NCBI RefSeq assembly: GCF_018847975.1
Contig: NZ_CP072597.1
Span: 868,001-932,000 of the forward strand
Reading direction: 5' to 3'
Length of the DNA stretch: 64,000 nt
DNA from: Lysobacter sp. K5869
GTDB lineage: Bacteria > Pseudomonadota > Gammaproteobacteria > Xanthomonadales > Xanthomonadaceae
The notes under the pieces are model-generated. The model did no database searches. It saw only the letters and a list, made by a program, of their open reading frames with translations, and was not told the DNA's origin. Within the stretch, counting starts at the first letter, position 1. Every line of letters starts with the position of its first letter. Both the position numbers and the translations under genes were made by a program. Shown piece after piece: positions 59,476-64,000 of this stretch.

Positions 59476-60546
59476 GTGCGCCCGCCCTGTCTATACATCG
59501 CCGGGCTCGGCGCTTGTCTGCCGCCCGCGCTCAGCGCGAAGGAAGCGGTCGCGCGCGGCTGGTACGACGCCGAAAGCTACGTCGTCGACGGCTGGACCGG
59601 CGCCTGCGACGCGGGCGACGCGTCGCCGCTGCGACTGGCGCTCAACGCCGGCCGCGTCGCGCTCGCGCGCGGCGGCCGCGGCAGCGCCGGCGTCGATCTG
59701 CTGCTGCACGCCTGCGTGCTGCCGCAGGGCCCGCATTTCTGGGCGCCGCAAGCGTGGCTGGAGCGGCAGCTGATCGGCCGCGGCGTGCGCGCGATCGAAC
59801 TGCACCAAAGCTGCACCGGCGCTTTCGCCGGCCTGGAGTTGGCGGCGGCGTGGCTGATGCAGGACGGCGAACGCGACGTGCTGCTGACCTGCGCCGACAA
59901 CTTCGGCTACGACCCGGGCCTGGGCCGCGATCCCACGTTCCGCTGGCGCTACGCGCGCAACCGCCGCACCGCGCGCGGCTCGGTGCTCGGCGATGCCGGC
60001 GCGGCTGCGCTGCTGAGCAATCGCGGCGGTTTCGCGCAAGTGCTCAGCGTGGTCTCGCGCACGCTCTCGCCGCTGGAAGAGGCCTATCGCGGCGACGCGC
60101 CGCTGTTCCCGGCCGAACTCGGCGCCGAGCATCCGCTGCGCATCGGGCCGCGTTTCGAGCAATACGAACGGCGCCGCCCCGGCGGCGTATCCGCCGCGCT
60201 CGAACTGATCAACGCCACGCGCATCGAATTGGCGAAGCAAGCCCTGCACGAAGCCGGCGTCGGCGCGCAGGACATCGCCCGCGTGGTCCACGTCTTCGCC
60301 GGCACGGAGCGTTATGTGCAGCAATTCCTCGAACCCTTGGGCATCGACCCCGCGCGCGGCCTGCTCGAATTCGGCCGCGAACTCGGCCATCTGGGCGCCT
60401 GCGACGCGCTGGTCGGCCTGGAGCATCTGGTCGCCAGCGGCCAGTTGCGCGGCAGCGATCGCGTGCTGATGACCGCCAACGGCGCGTCCACCGCGGTGGC
60501 GTGCGCGGTGGTGGAGATCCAGGAGGCGCCGCGATGGGTGTCGTGA
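59476..60546 (+). CDS. KAS III-like (FabH-fold) enzyme with Cys-His-His triad
   Basis: Starts at GTG 59476, three bases after the AfsA stop. The 356-residue thiolase-fold protein has the nucleophile Cys113 in LHQSCTGAFAGLELA, His272 in RVVHVFAGTERY, and His305 in ELGHLGACDALVGL, where FabH has Asn. The C-terminal NGASTAVACAVVEI matches the closing fold. Elements such as the GHLGxxD motif occur in KAS III-like proteins of secondary metabolism. It likely joins acyl units; decarboxylating capacity is uncertain because of the Asn-to-His change. Confidence 0.85.
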   Translation: MRPPCLYIAGLGACLPPALSAKEAVARGWYDAESYVVDGWTGACDAGDASPLRLALNAGRVALARGGRGSAGVDLLLHACVLPQGPHFWAPQAWLERQLIGRGVRAIELHQSCTGAFAGLELAAAWLMQDGERDVLLTCADNFGYDPGLGRDPTFRWRYARNRRTARGSVLGDAGAAALLSNRGGFAQVLSVVSRTLSPLEEAYRGDAPLFPAELGAEHPLRIGPRFEQYERRRPGGVSAALELINATRIELAKQALHEAGVGAQDIARVVHVFAGTERYVQQFLEPLGIDPARGLLEFGRELGHLGACDALVGLEHLVASGQLRGSDRVLMTANGASTAVACAVVEIQEAPRWVS

Positions 60547-60962
60547 TTCCGGAAACCTCCGCGCTCGATGTGGCGGCGTGGCTCGAACGCCTGCAACGCG
60601 CGTGGCGCGGGCGCGATCCCGACGGCTTCGCCGCCTTGTTCGCCGACGACGCGGGCTATCACGCCGGGCCGTTTTCCGAACCGCACCGCGGCCGCGACGC
60701 GATCCGCGCGCACTGGGCGGCGACGCTGGCGCGTCAGGCCGAACGGCCGCAGTTCTGGTTCGGCCCGCCGCAATGCGACGGCCTGCGCGCGAGCGTGGAG
60801 TGGTGGTGCGTGCTGCGCGCGCCCGACACCGGCGCGCCGCGCACCGCCGCGGGTTGCCTCGTCCTCGAATTCGCCGGCGACGGCCGCTGCCGCCGCTTCC
60901 ACGAGTACTTCCACGCCGCCTTCGACGCGGCCCTGACGCCCCCGGCCGGATGGTTCGCATGA
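60534..60962 (+). CDS. SnoaL-like nuclear-transport-factor-2-fold protein
   Basis: A 142-residue protein that overlaps the KAS gene by 13 bases and has a perfect AGGAGG site. LQRAWRGRDPDGFAALFADDAGYHAGPF (in parts, residues 19-46), GRDAIRAHWAA and a closing strand with RRFHEYFHAAFD place it in the NTF2-like/SnoaL group. SnoaL proteins act as cyclases or hydrolases on polyketide-like substrates. The stop overlaps the next ATG (ATGA). Assignment to the pathway is from context. Confidence 0.75.
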   Translation: MGVVIPETSALDVAAWLERLQRAWRGRDPDGFAALFADDAGYHAGPFSEPHRGRDAIRAHWAATLARQAERPQFWFGPPQCDGLRASVEWWCVLRAPDTGAPRTAAGCLVLEFAGDGRCRRFHEYFHAAFDAALTPPAGWFA

Positions 60963-61603
60963 ACGCTTCGCTCAGCCCCTCGCAATCGCGGCGCCTGCTG
61001 CACGCGCCGCGCGTGTTGTTCTTCCTCGCCCTGGCCGCGCTGCTGGCCGGCGCGTACGCGCAGTGGCGCGCGCAGGCGCCGTTGCCGGCGTTGCTGCTGC
61101 TCGGCGCGTACTTCGCCTGGATGATGTACGAGATTCCGGTGACCTTCCAAGGCGCGACCGCGCTGAAGGACGCGCGCACGCTGGTGCCGTACGCCTTGGC
61201 GCGCATCGCCACCATCGCCACCTGCGGCCTCGCCGCCGCGGCCGCCACGCCGTGGCTGGGCTGGATCGCGCTGGCGTTGTTCGTCGGCGGCGTGGCCTTG
61301 CGCGAAATCGCGATCAAGACGCTCGGGCGCTTCTACACCCACCATGTCGCCCGCCGCAGCGATCAGGTCGCGGTGACCAGCGGGCCGTACCGCTTCATCC
61401 GCCATCCGGCGTATCTGGGCATGCTCGCCGCGCACGTCGGCCTGGTGCTGGGCTTTGCGCATGCGCTCAGCGGCGCCGCGCTGGCGCTGCTGTTCGCCGC
61501 GGTGATCTGGCGCATCCGGGTCGAGGAACGCGCCTTGCTCGACATGCCCGGCTATGCCGAGTACGCCGCGCGCACTCCGCGTCTGTGGCCGGGCCTGTGG
61601 TGA
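60959..61603 (+). CDS. ICMT/PEMT-like membrane methyltransferase
   Basis: A 214-residue membrane protein with five or so hydrophobic segments. The C-terminal motif of the isoprenylcysteine carboxyl methyltransferase/phospholipid methyltransferase family is clear: TSGPYRFIRHPAYLGML near residues 140-156, then EERALLDMPGYAEYAARTPR. It uses S-adenosylmethionine to methylate a lipophilic substrate. It may act last on the product of the upstream enzymes. Start and stop overlap the neighbours (ATGA, GTGA). Confidence 0.85.
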   Translation: MNASLSPSQSRRLLHAPRVLFFLALAALLAGAYAQWRAQAPLPALLLLGAYFAWMMYEIPVTFQGATALKDARTLVPYALARIATIATCGLAAAAATPWLGWIALALFVGGVALREIAIKTLGRFYTHHVARRSDQVAVTSGPYRFIRHPAYLGMLAAHVGLVLGFAHALSGAALALLFAAVIWRIRVEERALLDMPGYAEYAARTPRLWPGLW

Positions 61604-64000
61604 GCGTCGTGCACGATCTCCCGCTGCTGTCCGGCGCGGCCGCGCGCGACGCCGCCCAGGTCGGCCATAAGTTCGCGCGCCAGCAACGCATGATCGAAGC
61701 CGGGCTGCGCGTGCCGGACTTCTTCTGCCTGCCCGCGTCCGCGTTCGATCATGCCTTGAGCTTGGCGCGCATCGGCCTCGACGCCAACGAGGCCGACGCC
61801 GAAGCGCAGTGCGCGGCGCTGGCCGCCGCGTTGCGCGCGCAGCCCTTGCCCGATCACTGGCAAGAACGCCTGCTGGCCGAGTTCGACGCGCGCTTCGGCG
61901 CCGACGCGCTGGTCGCGGTGCGCGCCTGCGTGGTCGCCGCCGACGGGCGCGAAGATCAGGGCGAAGACAGCGCCCAGGATCCGTTCGCCGGCATGAGCGA
62001 CAGCTTCCTCGAAGTCGGCCGCGCGCGGCTGTGCGAGCGCGTGGCCGCGTGCTGGGCCTCGGCCTACACCGAACGCGCGGTGCGCTACCGCGTGTGGCGC
62101 GGGCTCGACCCGCGCGGCGCGCGGGTGGCGGTGGGCGTGCAGGCCATGGTGCGGGCGCGGCGCGCCTTCGTCGCCTTCACCCGCGACCCGCGCGACGGCG
62201 CGCGGCGCGTGGTGATCGCCGCCGCGCACGGACTCGGCGAAGGCGTGGTGCAGGAGAAAGCCGACATCGACCATTTCTTCGTCGACGCCGGCGGCGTCGG
62301 CGCCGAGCTGGTCGAGAAGCGGCGCATGCTGGTGCGCGCGGACGCTGCGGGCGCGGCCGGCGACGACGGCCTCGCCGTGGCCGAGGTGCCCGCGGCGCTG
62401 CGCGCCGCGCCGGTGCTCGACGACGCCCTGGCGCGCGAGATCGCCGATCTGGCGCTGCGCGTGGAAACCTTCTTCGGCCCGCCGCAGGACGTGGAAGGCG
62501 CGATCGACGCCGACGGCCGCGTGCATCTGGTCCAGGCGCGTCCGCTGGCCGCCGCGCCGCGCGCGCAGCCGCCGCTGTACTGGTGCAACCACAACATCAC
62601 CGAGAGCTATCCCGGCATTTCCGGCGCGCTGACGTTTTCGCAGGCGCAGGAGTTCTACCGGCGCGCGTTCGGCGATCTGTACCGGCGCATGGGCGTGCCG
62701 GCCGAACGCTTCGACCGCCATCGCCATCATCTGGAGCAGTTGGTCGGCTATTTGAACGGCCGCGTCTATTACCGCCTCGACGCGTGGCACGCCTTGCACG
62801 GGCAAATGCCGGTGTTCGAACTGGTGCGGCCGTTGTGGGAAGACGCGATGGGCGTGGCCGGCCCGGCCCGCGACGCGCCGCGCTGGACCCGCGCGCAAGC
62901 CTGGCGCGCGCTGCCCGCCGCGCTGTGGGGCCGGCGCAAGCACGCGCGGCAGGTGCGCGAGTTCCTGGCGTGGTGGGACGAGTCGATGGCGCAGGCCGAA
63001 GACTTGCCGTCGCGCTCGCCGTTGGAACTGGTCGCCTTCTATCGCCAGCTGTGGGCGCAGGTGTCGCTGCGCTGGGGCGTGACCCTCACCAATTCGTTGT
63101 ACGCGCTGTTCGAGCTGGGAACGCTCAAGTTCCTGCTCGCGCGCTGGACCCAGGCCGACCCGAGCCTGCTCGCCGGCCTGTTGATCGGCGGGCGCAGCAA
63201 CCGCTCGCTGCAATCGGTGCGCGAAGCCGTCGCGCTGGCCGAGCGCTGCGCCGCGCAGCCGCAGCTCAAAGCCGCGCTGCTCGACCGCGGCGGCGATCTC
63301 GCCCAGCTGTGGCGCGATCTGTGCGCGCAGCGCTACGGCGCCGAGCTGGCGCGGCAGGCGCAGGCGTATCTGCACCGCTACGGCGACCGCGCCCTGCACG
63401 ATCTCAAGCTCGAAGAAGCCACGCCGCGGCAGCGGCCGTGGATGTTGCTGGACACGCTGCGCTCCTACATCGAGCAAGGCCTGAGCGCGGAGCGCCTGGC
63501 CCAGGACGAGCGACGCGCCGCGGCGCGGGCGCGCGAGGAACTGCGCGCGGCGTGTCCCTCGCCGTTCAAGCGCGCGATCCTGGCGCGGCTGGCCGCGCGC
63601 ATGCGCGAGTACTTCGCCATCCGCGAGGACACCCGCTTCTGCCGCACCCAGCTCTACGGCCTGTCGCGCGACGCGCTGTGGCGCCTGGGCGACGCGCTGC
63701 AGCGCGCCGGCCGGCTCGACCGCGCCGAGGACGTGCGCGACCTGCGCGTGGACGAAGTGCTCGGCGCGTACGACGGCGCGCTCGCCGGCGCCGATCTGCG
63801 CGCGCTGGCCGCGTTGCGGCGGCGCGAACGCGAAGCCTGCGCCGCCGCCGCGCCGGCCGAGGCCTTGCTCGCCACCGCCGCCGACCGGCCGCTGGCGCAA
63901 GCGCTGGAGGACGCGCGCCCCGCGCTGCCGGCGCAAACGCCGAGCCTGCGCGGCCTGGGCTCCTCGGCCGGCATCGCCCGCGCGCCGGCCAAGCTGGTGC
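61600..64000 (+). CDS. PEP-synthase/rifampin-phosphotransferase-like enzyme, 3' end outside window
   Basis: The frame opens at GTG 61600, overlapping the methyltransferase stop as GTGA, and runs past the window end (800 residues seen). N-terminal part: PEP/pyruvate-binding-type domain with DPFAGMSDSFLEV (about 128-140) and the diagnostic GPPQDVEGAIDADGRVHLVQARPL (in pieces, about 293-316). A middle region starts NHNITESYPGISGALTFS. The window ends inside the mobile phospho-His domain (GLGSSAGIARAPAKLV), before its His. Such enzymes phosphorylate pyruvate or small molecules using ATP. A biosynthetic or self-protection kinase is likely; substrate unknown. Confidence 0.85.
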   Translation, partial: MSVVHDLPLLSGAAARDAAQVGHKFARQQRMIEAGLRVPDFFCLPASAFDHALSLARIGLDANEADAEAQCAALAAALRAQPLPDHWQERLLAEFDARFGADALVAVRACVVAADGREDQGEDSAQDPFAGMSDSFLEVGRARLCERVAACWASAYTERAVRYRVWRGLDPRGARVAVGVQAMVRARRAFVAFTRDPRDGARRVVIAAAHGLGEGVVQEKADIDHFFVDAGGVGAELVEKRRMLVRADAAGAAGDDGLAVAEVPAALRAAPVLDDALAREIADLALRVETFFGPPQDVEGAIDADGRVHLVQARPLAAAPRAQPPLYWCNHNITESYPGISGALTFSQAQEFYRRAFGDLYRRMGVPAERFDRHRHHLEQLVGYLNGRVYYRLDAWHALHGQMPVFELVRPLWEDAMGVAGPARDAPRWTRAQAWRALPAALWGRRKHARQVREFLAWWDESMAQAEDLPSRSPLELVAFYRQLWAQVSLRWGVTLTNSLYALFELGTLKFLLARWTQADPSLLAGLLIGGRSNRSLQSVREAVALAERCAAQPQLKAALLDRGGDLAQLWRDLCAQRYGAELARQAQAYLHRYGDRALHDLKLEEATPRQRPWMLLDTLRSYIEQGLSAERLAQDERRAAARAREELRAACPSPFKRAILARLAARMREYFAIREDTRFCRTQLYGLSRDALWRLGDALQRAGRLDRAEDVRDLRVDEVLGAYDGALAGADLRALAALRRREREACAAAAPAEALLATAADRPLAQALEDARPALPAQTPSLRGLGSSAGIARAPAKLV

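Overview
The window looks like chromosomal DNA of a high-GC gammaproteobacterium of the Xanthomonadaceae, most likely Lysobacter or a close relative. The grounds are family-level recognition only: very GC-rich codon use, a giant NRPS operon with an RND pump, an I78-type inhibitor, a REP-like hairpin and small secreted proteins typical of that group. No rRNA or tRNA gene was found to fix the taxonomy.

Region 1 (about 1-16.9 kb) is an accessory island. Four copies of one short two-gene cassette (a ParC-like plasmid-partition-associated protein plus an unrecognised partner) lie at about 1.65-2.28, 3.71-3.87, 7.66-8.35 and 10.08-10.70 kb; the first two are decayed. They separate self-contained cargo blocks: an H-NS-like silencer with a DUF3060-type lipoprotein; an arsenic operon (arsR, arsN, LMW-PTP-type arsC, ACR3 pump, glutaredoxin-type arsC, arsH) that also holds a scar of a lost arsI; an unrecognised 512-residue coiled-coil protein of lower GC; and a Gabija-like defence operon (OLD-family nuclease plus UvrD-like helicase) coupled by ATGA overlaps to a third, two-helix membrane protein, followed by an Abi/HEPN-like gene. 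A T-loop-like sequence and a strong hairpin near 16.8 kb may mark the island's edge.

Region 2 (17.6-22.6 kb) holds ordinary-looking chromosomal genes: a large secreted GEVED/DUF11 protein, a transglutaminase-like protein and a TonB-C-terminal-like protein.

Region 3 (22.7-51.0 kb, minus strand) is one co-directional run of nine genes: a 5178-residue five-module NRPS, an MFS exporter, a DUF6875-like protein coupled to a kynurenine 3-monooxygenase, an MBOAT/SGNH/acyltransferase-3 O-acylation set, and an RND adaptor and pump. The NRPS starts with half a condensation domain and ends in a carrier domain without a thioesterase. Its adenylation codes read as X-Thr-X-Y-Ala, with X possibly an ornithine-like basic residue. 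About 1.2 kb upstream is gene-free and contains two palindromes.

Region 4 (52.2-58.4 kb) has an I78 inhibitor, a hydrolase, an AzlCD amino-acid exporter divergent from an Lrp regulator, small secreted proteins and a LytS/LytTR two-component pair.

Region 5 (58.7 kb to the window end) is a tight five-gene operon: an AfsA-type (A-factor synthase) hotdog protein, a KAS III-like enzyme with an apparent Cys-His-His triad, a SnoaL-like protein, an ICMT/PEMT-like methyltransferase and a PEP-synthase/rifampin-phosphotransferase-like enzyme cut by the window end. I know of no described pathway with this gene set, and it is my best candidate for an undescribed system.
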